From NCBI RefSeq assembly GCF_004014715.1, contig NZ_CP034834.1, forward strand, positions 496,001 to 560,000: a stretch of DNA of 64,000 nt. Direction: 5' to 3'. The translations under genes were made by a program, and so were the position numbers. Source of the DNA: Pseudoalteromonas sp. R3 (GTDB lineage Bacteria > Pseudomonadota > Gammaproteobacteria > Enterobacterales > Alteromonadaceae). Below, in pieces: positions 37,143 through 46,719 of the stretch (its first letter is position 1; the number at the start of each line of letters is the position of its first letter). Under the pieces are notes generated by a model, which saw only the letters and a program-made list of their open reading frames with translations, had not been told where the DNA came from and searched no databases.

Positions 37143-38111
37143 ATGTCAAACGAAAGCAACGAGTACTACAAAGCATATCTTAGAGAGAAGCAAGCTCGCG
37201 ATGAGCTTGAAACCTTGCTGGAAGACAAAACCCGTTCTTTGTACCTCGCAAATCAAGAGTTGGAAGCAAATCTTGCCCAGCTAAAGCGTCAACACGCCGC
37301 AATTTTGCAAAGTGAAAAAATGGCAACCCTTGGCGTAATGTCTGCCGGCGTCGCCCATGAAATCAATAACCCGCTAGCTTACATAAACGGTAACATAGGC
37401 ACACTTGGACAAGTTGCAAAAGGGGTTGCTGATTTAATCAAGGCCAGCGAGTCTTTCTCGATGAATGCTTCAGATCAGGACGAATTTAAAGAAACATTTA
37501 CGCGACTGGAATCGCAGTATCAGCTGTGTTTTTTTGCCGAAGATGCACAAGATTTAATTGATGATTGTCGGGATGGTTGCCAGCGAATAGCAACTATCGT
37601 TGCCAGCTTGCTTGATTTTGCCAGACCTAAAAACAACGAATTTGTCATGGCTGATATGACTGAGGCCATCGACAGCGCTCTGGGTTTGCTTGCAAATCAG
37701 CTTAAACATATAGAGTTGAATGTAAAGAAATCCGATATTCCAATGAGCTACTGCAATTTGGCCGCGCTTAATCAGGTCTTCATTAACCTATTAATGAATG
37801 CCAAATATGCCTGTGAGCAGGCTAAATCAGATGGCGTGTGTGCTTCCCCTGCGATTGAGCTTCATATCAAAAAGGTTGGTAAGCAAATTGTTGTAGAAGT
37901 GAAGGACAACGGTGTCGGTATAGCCCAAGACACAATCGCGCATATTTTCGAACCATTCTTTACAACCAAACCTGTGGGGCAGGGAACGGGTATGGGGCTG
38001 GCCGTCGCCTATGGTATTGTTTCTGAACACAATGGCACGATCAAAGTTGAAAGCTCAGAGGGTAAGGGTACTACAGTGACCGTTGCTATCCCCGTAAACC
38101 ATGTCAAATAA
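37143..38111 (+). CDS. HnoK-like soluble histidine kinase
   Basis: A 322-aa cytoplasmic kinase with no membrane segment. An N-terminal coiled coil (residues 8-58) precedes the H-box [20 protein letters not shown] with phospho-acceptor His72; the ATPase domain shows [17 protein letters not shown] and [13 protein letters not shown] chose the ATG at 37143, with GGAGGG before it, over an in-frame start 36 bp upstream. Partner H-NOX proteins inhibit such kinases when NO-bound; likely targets are the divergent HnoD-like regulator and others not in the window. Confidence 0.92.
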   Translation: MSNESNEYYKAYLREKQARDELETLLEDKTRSLYLANQELEANLAQLKRQHAAILQSEKMATLGVMSAGVAHEINNPLAYINGNIGTLGQVAKGVADLIKASESFSMNASDQDEFKETFTRLESQYQLCFFAEDAQDLIDDCRDGCQRIATIVASLLDFARPKNNEFVMADMTEAIDSALGLLANQLKHIELNVKKSDIPMSYCNLAALNQVFINLLMNAKYACEQAKSDGVCASPAIELHIKKVGKQIVVEVKDNGVGIAQDTIAHIFEPFFTTKPVGQGTGMGLAVAYGIVSEHNGTIKVESSEGKGTTVTVAIPVNHVK

Positions 38112-38614
38112 TCAAATTCTTGTTCCCGCAATCTAAACGACGACTTTATTGGAACGTTAGTTTGTCCCTAAAAAGTGCATGCTTATTCGGCATCTTAAAC
38201 TGTTAACCTTTACGTTAACTAGATGTATACATACTGATCTTGGTTGATTTGCATATAACTAATACATATAAGATATTCCTTTTACTTTTTCTGTTTCAGT
38301 CTTGTTTTGGATTAGATAAATTTATCCGAAACCATAAGTTTTTCTTTTCAATGTTTCTATTTTGCACTTAACTGATTGTTCTTATAGCAATAGAAGTAAG
38401 TATATGAACTGTCATATATGAATTTAACTCACTTAATAAAGAGAAGGGGCGAGTAACAAAAAGTCCATTCATTTGAATAATTGCTAGTTAAAAAGGATGG
38501 TTTTTATCTTTTTTCAGATTAAAAAGTAGTCATGCTTACGTTGACGTACTCAAATTCTATGTTAGCTTTACTTTAAAAATGTTAATCACTAAAACAGTAA
38601 AGGTTGAAGAAAGT
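38112..38614 (+). promoter_or_regulatory. Long AT-rich region upstream of the chitinase cluster
   Basis: About 500 bp with no gene. It is strongly AT-rich. A perfect 12-bp palindrome GATAAATTTATC lies at 38315-38326, and two GTTAAC sites flank a short spacer near 38200. A possible promoter is TTGACG (38541-38546) with TAGCTT at 38563-38568 (16-bp spacer), a poor -10. I see no transcription terminator for hnoK. The size suggests regulated expression or a long leader RNA, but no known riboswitch is recognised. Confidence 0.4.
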
Positions 38615-41600
38615 ATGAAAACGAGAAACAAATTCAAGATGGCAATGCAGCTCAGTGCAATCGCCATTGCGATCGGCTCAACACAGGCTAACGCATATGA
38701 TTGTACCGGGCTAAACCCTTGGGAATCAGGTAAAGCATATACAGGCGGTCAGCAAGTTGAGCAGAATAACAACGCCTATGAAGCTAACTGGTGGACTCGC
38801 TCCGAACCTGCGGCTAATTCAGGTGACTGGCAGGAATGGACTTGGTTGGGCCAGTGTGACAGCGTTGTCGAAAATAACCCACCTGTGGCCAGTAACTTAC
38901 AGCCAGTTTCGGGTTCTGAGTTCGTAGAAAATGACAGCGTTGCCATAAGCGTAAAAGCAGTCGACTCTGATGGCACTGTGAGCAAAGTTGAGTTCTTTGT
39001 CGATGGCGCTTTGATTGCCACTGACGTAAACGGCACCGCAGATATGTTTGATGCACAGTGGAGTGCCAGTGTCGGTACCCACGACATTAGCGCAACGGCA
39101 TATGATGACAAAGGAGCAGCGTCTAATGTATTGACTAGTCAAATCCTTGTGAAGCCAGTTGATACAGGTAACAAGGCTCCAGAAGCACAGTTACTTATAA
39201 AGAGCCAGCCTGCTGAACTCGTTGTAGGTTCACAAGTTGTTTTTGGTCTGTCCGGAAGCGATGTAGACGGTCAGGTGACTAAGTTGACGTTTACGGTAGA
39301 TGGTGTCGATGTTGTTACTACAAATGGTACCGCGACCGATCACACATGGACCGCACAACAACTGGGTCCGGTCAGCTTTACGTTAACTGTTACAGATGAC
39401 AAAGGGGCAACTTCTAGTGTGTCTCAGACATTGACTGTTGTAGAGCAGGGGCAAGGTGGACGTGATGACTGTAAACCTGAAGGCTTGTTCCAGACTCCCG
39501 GAGTGAATACGCCTTACTGTACTATTTACGACGTAAACGGACGAGAAAAAATGGGCAATGACCATCCTCGTCGCGTGATCGGCTACTTTACCAGTTGGAG
39601 AAATGGCGCAAATGGCCAACCATCCTATTTGGTTAATGACATTCCATGGGACAAAATAACGCATATTAACTACGCCTTTGCGCACGTTGACGCAAACAAC
39701 AAGGTATCCATTGGCGACCCAACGGCTGCTGGTAATCCGGCAACGAATATGGAATGGCCTGGAGAGGCTGGCGCAGAAATGGATCCTGCACTGCCATACA
39801 AAGGTCACTTTAACCTGCTGAACAAGTACAAAAAACAACATCCTGACGTAAAAACACTGATCTCTGTTGGCGGCTGGGCTGAAACGGGTGGCTACTTCGG
39901 CAGCGACGGTAAGCGAGTCAACAGCGGTGGCTTTTACACTATGACCACTAATGCCGATGGCAGCGTGAATCAGGCTGGCATAGATGCATTTGCGGCCAGT
40001 GCTGTGGAGTTTATTCGTACTTATGGTTTTGATGGTGTTGATATTGACTATGAATATCCAACCTCAATGAACGACGCAGGTCACCCGGATGACTTCCCAA
40101 TCTCAAACGCATTACGTGCCGGGTTGAATGCCTCTTATCAGGTGCTGATGAAACGTTTACGTGAAGAGCTTGATAAAGCGGGTCAACAGGATGGTAAGCA
40201 CTACATGCTAACTATTGCGTCACCTTCTTCTGGCTACTTGCTACGTGGTATGGAGACATTCCAGGTCACTAAATATCTGGATTACGTCAATATCATGTCT
40301 TACGACTTACATGGGGCGTGGAACCAGCATGTAGGCCACAATGCTTCTTTGTTTGACACAGGTGAAGATTCTGAACTCAAAGCATGGAATGTCTATGGTA
40401 CCGCTGAATTTGAAGGTATTGGTTATCTGAACACGGACTGGGCAGTTAAATATTTCCGTGGCGCTTTGTCCGGTGGTCGTATCAATATCGGTATTCCTTA
40501 CTACACCCGTGGTTTCCAGAATGTACAAGGCGGTACAAACGGGCTTTGGGGCCAGGCGGCATTCCCGGACCAAGCGAACTGTCCACCAGGTACCGGAAAA
40601 GGTGAAAAGAATAAATGTGGTAACGGTGCCGTAGGTATTGACAACCTTTGGCATGACAAAAATGACGTGGGCCTTGAAGTACCAGCGGGTTCTAACCCAT
40701 TGTGGCATGTGAAAAACCTGCAATCAGGCATCGTTGCCAGTTACCTGGCGGATTACGGCTTGACGCCGGACACAGATCCCGCAGACAGATTGACCGGAAC
40801 ATACGCTCGTCATTATGACTCTGTGGCTGTTGCCCCCTGGCTGTGGAATGCTGAGAAGAAAGTATTCTTGTCGATTGAAGATGAAGAGTCGATGGGTACC
40901 AAGGTTGATTATGTTATTAACAATGGACTTGGCGGCATCATGTTCTGGGAGCTGGCCGGAGATTTCGATTACGACGCTACAAAGGGCGAGTACTTTATGG
41001 GCTCAAGCCTGACCACGTTAGCTTATAACAAGTTTAACCAGTCCGGCGCGCCATACGATATCCATCCTGGTGATGTGAGCTTCCAGGTACCTGCGGAATC
41101 AGTAGACGTCAGCTTTACAGCAAAAGACTTCCCGTTAGGCGATGATAACTATCCAATCGCGCCAACGTTCTCATTTACCAATAACTCAGCCATTGACTTG
41201 TCAGGGGCTAAGATAACCTTCGATGTGCCAGTAGCGACTTCTGCGATTTTCAAGTCTAACTGGAACGCCCAGGAAAAACTCGGTATGGCGGTTGAAGTGA
41301 ATCGCTCTAACGCTGCCGGCAACAATATCGGTGGATTTGAGAACGAATTCCATCGCTTTTCAATCACTCTGGTCGATGAGTGGGGAAATATTCCTAAGTC
41401 TTTCGCACCAGGAGAAACTGTTAACGCCCAGGTGATGTACTACATGCCAATTACAGGTCCGGTTAACTTCGTCGCAGAAAAAGATGGCAAACGTTACGCG
41501 TTTAAGTTTGAGTACCCGAAACTGCCGGATGCGAAACCGGGTGATGGTAATGGGGGACCTATCACAAGTTGTGAAGGCGTGCCTATATCACAAATCAGTG

Positions 41601-41740
41601 TTTATCCTGAGTTTCCAAAGGGAAGCCACGCAGCCCAGGGAGATCTCATCATCGACGGCAACGGTGTATATAAAGCGAAGTGGTGGAGCAATAAGCAACC
41701 ATCAGTGAGCTCTGATTATACCAAGGTTTGTAGTTTGTAA
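38615..41740 (+). CDS. Secreted GH18 chitinase with CBM5/12 and Ig-like modules (ChiA-type)
   Basis: A 1,041-aa exported enzyme. Signal peptide to about residue 27 (QLSAIAIAIGSTQANA); CBM5/12-like chitin-binding module (about 28-85, with ANWWTRSEP); two Ig-like repeats (95-190 and 195-285, each with KVEFFVDG/KLTFTVDG type strands); GH18 barrel from about 320 to 760 with the catalytic motif DGVDIDYEYP, Glu480 being the proton donor; a beta domain; and a second CBM5/12-like module at the C terminus (AKWWSNKQPS). It hydrolyses chitin in the medium. I start at the ATG at 38615, which opens the signal peptide, rather than 12 codons earlier. Confidence 0.93.
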   Translation: MKTRNKFKMAMQLSAIAIAIGSTQANAYDCTGLNPWESGKAYTGGQQVEQNNNAYEANWWTRSEPAANSGDWQEWTWLGQCDSVVENNPPVASNLQPVSGSEFVENDSVAISVKAVDSDGTVSKVEFFVDGALIATDVNGTADMFDAQWSASVGTHDISATAYDDKGAASNVLTSQILVKPVDTGNKAPEAQLLIKSQPAELVVGSQVVFGLSGSDVDGQVTKLTFTVDGVDVVTTNGTATDHTWTAQQLGPVSFTLTVTDDKGATSSVSQTLTVVEQGQGGRDDCKPEGLFQTPGVNTPYCTIYDVNGREKMGNDHPRRVIGYFTSWRNGANGQPSYLVNDIPWDKITHINYAFAHVDANNKVSIGDPTAAGNPATNMEWPGEAGAEMDPALPYKGHFNLLNKYKKQHPDVKTLISVGGWAETGGYFGSDGKRVNSGGFYTMTTNADGSVNQAGIDAFAASAVEFIRTYGFDGVDIDYEYPTSMNDAGHPDDFPISNALRAGLNASYQVLMKRLREELDKAGQQDGKHYMLTIASPSSGYLLRGMETFQVTKYLDYVNIMSYDLHGAWNQHVGHNASLFDTGEDSELKAWNVYGTAEFEGIGYLNTDWAVKYFRGALSGGRINIGIPYYTRGFQNVQGGTNGLWGQAAFPDQANCPPGTGKGEKNKCGNGAVGIDNLWHDKNDVGLEVPAGSNPLWHVKNLQSGIVASYLADYGLTPDTDPADRLTGTYARHYDSVAVAPWLWNAEKKVFLSIEDEESMGTKVDYVINNGLGGIMFWELAGDFDYDATKGEYFMGSSLTTLAYNKFNQSGAPYDIHPGDVSFQVPAESVDVSFTAKDFPLGDDNYPIAPTFSFTNNSAIDLSGAKITFDVPVATSAIFKSNWNAQEKLGMAVEVNRSNAAGNNIGGFENEFHRFSITLVDEWGNIPKSFAPGETVNAQVMYYMPITGPVNFVAEKDGKRYAFKFEYPKLPDAKPGDGNGGPITSCEGVPISQISVYPEFPKGSHAAQGDLIIDGNGVYKAKWWSNKQPSVSSDYTKVCSL

Positions 41741-41760
41741 CCGATTAACTAACTAGGTTC

Positions 41761-41776
41761 AGGGGCTTCGGCCCCT
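41761..41776 (+). other. Intercistronic UUCG-loop hairpin between chitinase and LPMO
   Basis: AGGGGC-TTCG-GCCCCT forms a 6-bp GC-rich stem with the very stable UUCG tetraloop, 20 bases after the chitinase stop. No T-tract follows, so it more probably stabilises the upstream mRNA or reduces downstream expression than terminates transcription. Confidence 0.65.
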
Positions 41777-41792
41777 ATGAAAGAGGCAAGTT

Positions 41793-43228
41793 ATGAAGAC
41801 ATATACATCTTTTTCGAAACAGACTGCGATGGGTGCACTTGTGTTTAGCGCTTTGAGTTACAGTGAACTAGCTGTAAGTCATGGCTATATGGATTTTCCT
41901 ATGGCAAGACAGGCTATCTGTGAAGACCAGGGGGGTATTGGTGGCCAGAAGATGGTTCCAATATTCCCAATGCAGCATGTCGCGCAGCTTACCTGGAGTC
42001 TGGTTATGTCCAGTTTATTCAGGAGCATGAGTTTGCGGTTAATACACCCGATTATAACAACCAACAAGCGGTTGAAAAAAACATTCCAGATGGCACCTTG
42101 TGTGCAGCAGGTTCGCACGAAAAACGCGGTATGAACTTACCTTCTGCAGATTGGCAGACAACTCAAGTCAGACCAAACGCTGCAGGAGAGTTAGCAATAC
42201 GATTCCATGCTACAACCCCACACAACCCTAGCTTCTGGAAATTTTATCTGACCAAGCCAGAATTCAACCCTGCAACAGATGTGATGACCTGGGGTAGCCT
42301 GGATCTTATCACAGAAGTCGGCAACGTTGATTTTGTTAAAGACCCTGATGGAAAACGCATATATGAAATGACCATTCAGATCCCGCAGGGCCGAAGTGGT
42401 GATGCGATTCTCTATACTCGCTGGCAGAGAAATGACGTCGTTGGTGAGGGGTTCTATAACTGTAGTGACATTAATATCGTGACTGATACTCAGCCAAATG
42501 ACTGGTTCTCAGCTGGCTATTTTATCACCAGAGGCCAGACAGCTAATGTTGGTGACCTGATCTGGGCAAGAGTATTCGACCAAAATGGTCAGGAGATAGT
42601 GAAACATTCTTTAGCTGTAACCGCACAAAACCAGTCGAGTTGGACAAGTGTTTTGGCAGGCCAACTCAATACCACTTATGCCAGTGATGTCCAGGTTGGT
42701 GTAAAACAATCAAACGGTGATGTGGTATTTGATGAAGCTAACTTGCTAAGTAACGAAGTATTCGTAACGGATGCCGCCTTTACCTATAACCTGACAATCG
42801 TACCCAAAGCTCCGAATACGCCGCCGACAGTCCATCAACCGGACCCGGTTGTAATGGATGAAAATAGCCAAGTCCAGGTTCATGTGCACGCGTTTGACGA
42901 CGAGCAAACTGAACTGACCTACAACTGGTCACTGCCATCCGGGCTTACGATGACAGGAAGCGGGGCTACCGTCACACTGCAAAGCGCTGAGATATCGGCA
43001 GACACTCAGTACACGGTTTCAATCGCCGTATCAGATGGCGAGCTAACCACATCCAGAGACCTAAGCGTAACGGTTAAAGATATTCCTGTGTCTACGCATC
43101 CAAAGTGGCAGGCTTCTGACACGTATGTCGGTGGAGATAAAGTCTCTCACAATGGCAAAAACTATGAAGCTAAGTGGTGGACCCGCGGCGAAGAGCCAGG
43201 TAAAGCCCAGGTATGGAAAGCACTTTAG
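41793..43228 (+). pseudogene. Chitin-active AA10 lytic polysaccharide monooxygenase with a frameshift at a G run
   Basis: The product should be a secreted AA10 LPMO of about 478 aa that cleaves crystalline chitin oxidatively with copper. The signal peptide ends before His30 (AVS|HGYMDFPMARQAIC), which would be the amino-terminal copper ligand; the second ligand is in ATTPHNPSFW. The first frame runs 41793-42134, but after QGG at 41930-41935 (six G) the homologous sequence YWWPEDGSNIPNAACRAAY continues in the -1 frame and reads to 43228. Adding one G restores one frame. Later modules are an Ig-like domain (DENSQVQVHVHAFDDEQTE) and a C-terminal CBM5/12 (YEAKWWTRGEEPGKAQ). It may be a sequencing error rather than a real lesion. 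Confidence 0.9.
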
Positions 43229-43309
43229 CCTGGCAAATCAGTTTTAAGCAGTACCAATAAATCACCCCTTGGGGTTTGGATATAACATGTAAATAAGGTT
43301 GAGAAAGTA

Positions 43310-45775
43310 ATGAAGATTAAACAGATCAGTACGGCAATAGGCCTTGCGCTAATGAGCGGCTCAGTTCTAGCGGCGCCTTCAACACCTAGCTTGAGCTGGG
43401 AACCTCAGGTCTATTCTTTTGTAGATGTTCTACTCGATGGCAATGGGTCATATAAAGACCTGGTAACCGCTAAAGACAAGGTAGATATACAGATTAAGTG
43501 GAATGCATGGAGTGGCACAGGTGGTGACAGCTATAAAGTGTATTTCGACAATCAGCTCGTCAACGAAGGCACACTAACGGCAGGTACCAAAAGCGGCACT
43601 ATCACTTTCCCTTACATGCAATCTGGCCGCCATACGCTATATGTAGAGCTGTGTGATAGCACTGGCTGTGCGAGAAGTGCTGGTAAAGAGATTGTCATAG
43701 CAGATACAGACGGTGGTCACTTAGAGCCATTACCTATGGATGTCAATCCTAACAACCGTAATAACGGTACTATCCCGGGCAAGGTAACTGGTGCGTATTT
43801 TGTAGAGTGGGGTATTTATGGCCGTGACTTTGACGTGACTAACATCCCGGCACAGAATCTAAGCCACCTGTTATATGGCTTTATACCGATTTGTGGTGCC
43901 AATGAATCACTGAAAGAAATTGAGAATGGCAACAGCTGGCGTGCATTGCAAAAAGCATGTGCCGGAACACCTGATTATGAAGTGGTGATCCATGACCCCT
44001 GGGCTGCTATTCAGAAAACATTGCCTGGCGTAAGCCAAAACGACCCGATCCGTGGTACTTACGCGCAGCTAATGGCACTTAAACAGCGTTATCCTGACCT
44101 GAAAATCTTACCGTCAGTGGGTGGCTGGACGCTCTCTGACCCATTCCATGGGTTTACTAACAAAGCAAATCGTGATGTGTTTGTCGCATCGATGAAAAAG
44201 TTCCTGAAAACCTGGAAGTTTTATGACGGGGTAGATATCGACTGGGAATTCCCGGGTGGTGACGGCCCGAACCCAGACTTGGGCGACCCTGTCAATGACG
44301 GTCCGGCTTATATCGCCCTGATGGCTGAGCTACGTGCCATGTTAGACGAGCTAGAAGCCGAAACGGGTCGTACATATGAGCTGACGTCTGCTATTGGCTC
44401 TGGTTACGATAAAATTGAAGACGTAGATTACCAGGCTGCGCAGCAGTACATGGACTACATCTTCGCAATGACTTATGACTTTTACGGCGGCTGGAACAAT
44501 GTAACAGGTCACCAGACAGGTTTATATTGTGGCTCTCACTTAAGTCAGGATGAGTGTAACGGCACCGGTGTTGATGACAATGGGGAACCACGTAAAGGCC
44601 CGGCTTACACGGCGCATAACGCGGTCCAGTTGTTATTACAGCAAGGCGTAAACTCGAAGAAAATCGTCATGGGCGCAGCTATGTATGGTCGTGGCTGGGA
44701 AGGTGTGATGGATCAGAACACCACGATTCCGGGCAATCCAATGACAGCGCCAGGTAATGGTAAATACTCAGGCTCTACCTCGGAAGGCGTATGGGAGCCG
44801 GGTATCATGGATTACAAGGCCATCGCTGCTAATTTGGTGGGACCAAATGGCACAGGCCTCAATGGGTTTGAGGTTGGCTACGACGAGCAGGCTGAAGCAG
44901 CATACGTCTGGAACCGCAGCAATGGTAAGTTGTTGACGTTCGATAGTGCACGCTCTGTTGAAGCAAAAGGGCGTTACGTAAACTTGCACGATCTGGGTGG
45001 CTTGTTTGCCTGGGAAATCGATGCTGATAACGGCGATATTCTGAATGCCATGTACGATGGTTTGACTGGCGGTGTTCCAGTTAACAAACCGCCAGTTGTA
45101 TCCGTTGAGAGCAATGTGACCGTTCAGTCGGGTGGCTCTGTCAATGTAACTGCAACAGCGTCAGATCCCGACAATCAACCACTGACGTTCGCCTGGAGTG
45201 CGTCAAATGCACTTACCCTGACGAACATAAGCAGTGCGACAGTGGGTGTAGCCGCGCCTGTAGTAACACAAGACACAGAGTACACATTAACCATTGCCGT
45301 ATCAGATGGTGAAGCGACAACAACGCGAAATGTGAAGGTGTTGGTTAAAGCACCGTCGACTGGTAACGATGCGCCAATAGTAACGCCTATCTCAGCGGTT
45401 ACACTTGTCGAAAACACCAGCACATCGGTGCAGGTTAATGCCACAGACCCTAATGGTGATGCATTAACTTACAGCTGGTCAGCAAGCAACGGTTTGAGCG
45501 TTAGTGGACAAGGGGCTACTGCGACGATTACAGCACCAGAAGTTACTCAGAACACCACTTATCAGGTAACAGTTGCTGTGTCTGACGGTATTGCTACTAC
45601 GACAGTGTCATTTGATGTTAACGTCACGGATTCTGCGGTAGGCGCTGATCCTTGGGACCGCAGTAAAGTGTATGTCGGAGGTGACCGCGTTAGCTATCAA
45701 GGCAAGTTATACGAAGCTAAGTGGTGGACACGCGGCGAAGAGCCTGGAAAAGCGATGGTGTGGAAGGCACTTTAA
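43310..45775 (+). CDS. Secreted GH18 chitinase with N-terminal ChiN and C-terminal CBM5/12 (ChiC-type)
   Basis: An 821-aa exported enzyme: signal peptide (MKIKQISTAIGLALMSGSVL, cleavage after LAA); ChitinaseA_N Ig-like domain (about 24-135); GH18 catalytic barrel (about 155-590) with DGVDIDWEFPGGDG and proton donor Glu313, and GGWTLSDPFHGF and MTYDFYGGWNN as substrate-binding strands; two Ig-like repeats (600-690 and 695-780); and a CBM5/12 (YEAKWWTRGEEPGKAMVWKA). It probably complements the upstream chitinase by acting from the other chain end, which is an inference from the domain type. Strong terminator follows. Confidence 0.94.
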   Translation: MKIKQISTAIGLALMSGSVLAAPSTPSLSWEPQVYSFVDVLLDGNGSYKDLVTAKDKVDIQIKWNAWSGTGGDSYKVYFDNQLVNEGTLTAGTKSGTITFPYMQSGRHTLYVELCDSTGCARSAGKEIVIADTDGGHLEPLPMDVNPNNRNNGTIPGKVTGAYFVEWGIYGRDFDVTNIPAQNLSHLLYGFIPICGANESLKEIENGNSWRALQKACAGTPDYEVVIHDPWAAIQKTLPGVSQNDPIRGTYAQLMALKQRYPDLKILPSVGGWTLSDPFHGFTNKANRDVFVASMKKFLKTWKFYDGVDIDWEFPGGDGPNPDLGDPVNDGPAYIALMAELRAMLDELEAETGRTYELTSAIGSGYDKIEDVDYQAAQQYMDYIFAMTYDFYGGWNNVTGHQTGLYCGSHLSQDECNGTGVDDNGEPRKGPAYTAHNAVQLLLQQGVNSKKIVMGAAMYGRGWEGVMDQNTTIPGNPMTAPGNGKYSGSTSEGVWEPGIMDYKAIAANLVGPNGTGLNGFEVGYDEQAEAAYVWNRSNGKLLTFDSARSVEAKGRYVNLHDLGGLFAWEIDADNGDILNAMYDGLTGGVPVNKPPVVSVESNVTVQSGGSVNVTATASDPDNQPLTFAWSASNALTLTNISSATVGVAAPVVTQDTEYTLTIAVSDGEATTTRNVKVLVKAPSTGNDAPIVTPISAVTLVENTSTSVQVNATDPNGDALTYSWSASNGLSVSGQGATATITAPEVTQNTTYQVTVAVSDGIATTTVSFDVNVTDSAVGADPWDRSKVYVGGDRVSYQGKLYEAKWWTRGEEPGKAMVWKAL

Positions 45776-45841
45776 GGTATGTTGATATCAGAAGCGGGAG
45801 TTTTTGCTTCTGATTGACCAAGGGATTGGCCAACAATAACG

Positions 45842-45870
45842 AACAAAGGCGCTAGCGCGCCTTTGTTTTC
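45842..45870 (+). terminator. Rho-independent terminator after the chitin cluster
   Basis: AACAAAGGCGC (45842-45852) and GCGCCTTTGTT (45857-45867) form an 11-bp stem with loop TAGC, followed by TTC. Confidence 0.88.
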
Positions 45871-45907
45871 TTGCCGATATACTTCATAATCTAGCTAATA
45901 CCAATGA

Positions 45908-46681
45908 TTGCTAGACGCTGTGCATTTAATATTTCTGTTACTTCTCCTACCTGTTTCGGTGTTTGCGAACACCCAATGTGATACACGCTACAAAGTTGGC
46001 GTGGGTACAAGCTGGCCACCTTATGTGATGTACCGAGAGACGGTTCCCTATGGTCTTGATATTGAAATAACCCGAAGGGTTTTCAGTAAGGCAAAGTTGT
46101 GTATAGATTTTGTTCAGCTACCTTCTTCGGCAAGAGGTATCACTGAGCTTTCTAAAGGCTTTATTGATATTCTTCCTTCAGCTAGTTTTAACACACAAAG
46201 AGCCAAACTGGCCTATTTCAGCCATGCTTATCGGCGGGAAAGAATGCGCTTATTTACAAGAAGTAAAGACCTAAACAATGTCAGAAGCCTGACTGAGCTA
46301 TTTGCTGCAGAGCGCACATTTGTTGCTAATCCAGGCGCTTATTATGGTAAAGAGCTGGAGCAGATCCTCAAGATTGCCTGGTACAGAGAGCGCTTGCTTG
46401 AAGTGCCCAGCATCAGCCAGCGTATGCAGCTTGTGAATCGCGGACGAGTCGATTTTTTAATTGAAGACGAATTCTCCGGTTATCATTATATAGAGAAGCT
46501 TGGATTTAGGGAGATGAAAATACATCCCTATGTTGTCAATGACAACGCCATTCATTTTATGTTAAGTCGTAAATCCTTTAATAAACAAGAAATAGAAGAA
46601 ATTAACTCAGCCATTAATTCGTTACGGGACGAGATAGCTGAGCTGGTGAGTCAATATGGCATTGAAACCAGTAGAGGCTAA
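45908..46681 (+). CDS. Periplasmic solute-binding protein, family 3
   Basis: A 257-aa SBP_bac_3-type protein with a signal peptide (HLIFLLLLLPVSVFA, cleavage after FAN or VFA). The fold hallmarks are YKVGVGTSWPPYVMYRE, GLDIEITRRVF, GFIDILPSASFNTQRAKLAY and DFLIEDEFSGYHYIE. No ABC permease or ATPase gene is nearby, so it is an orphan binding protein that could serve chemotaxis or another sensor. The start is TTG at 45908 or GTG at 45920; neither has a good ribosome site. It follows the chitin cluster terminator. Confidence 0.8.
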   Translation: MLDAVHLIFLLLLLPVSVFANTQCDTRYKVGVGTSWPPYVMYRETVPYGLDIEITRRVFSKAKLCIDFVQLPSSARGITELSKGFIDILPSASFNTQRAKLAYFSHAYRRERMRLFTRSKDLNNVRSLTELFAAERTFVANPGAYYGKELEQILKIAWYRERLLEVPSISQRMQLVNRGRVDFLIEDEFSGYHYIEKLGFREMKIHPYVVNDNAIHFMLSRKSFNKQEIEEINSAINSLRDEIAELVSQYGIETSRG

Positions 46682-46719
46682 AACTTTTGGTCTTGTGGTC
46701 TTTTTACGGAGTTTAAATT

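Noticed and set aside
39383..40731. Several long antisense frames inside the first chitinase
   Set aside because: They are shadows of a well-supported secreted enzyme and lack ribosome sites or recognisable domains.
41930..41936. Programmed -1 ribosomal frameshift as the explanation of the LPMO break
   Set aside because: The run could slip, but no downstream stimulatory structure is evident, the family is not known for it, and a second gene shows the same missing G; error or indel is simpler.
45896..45910. TAATACCAATGATTG as a second copy of the MITE-like element
   Set aside because: Only one end is similar and no matching inverted end follows within 300 bp.
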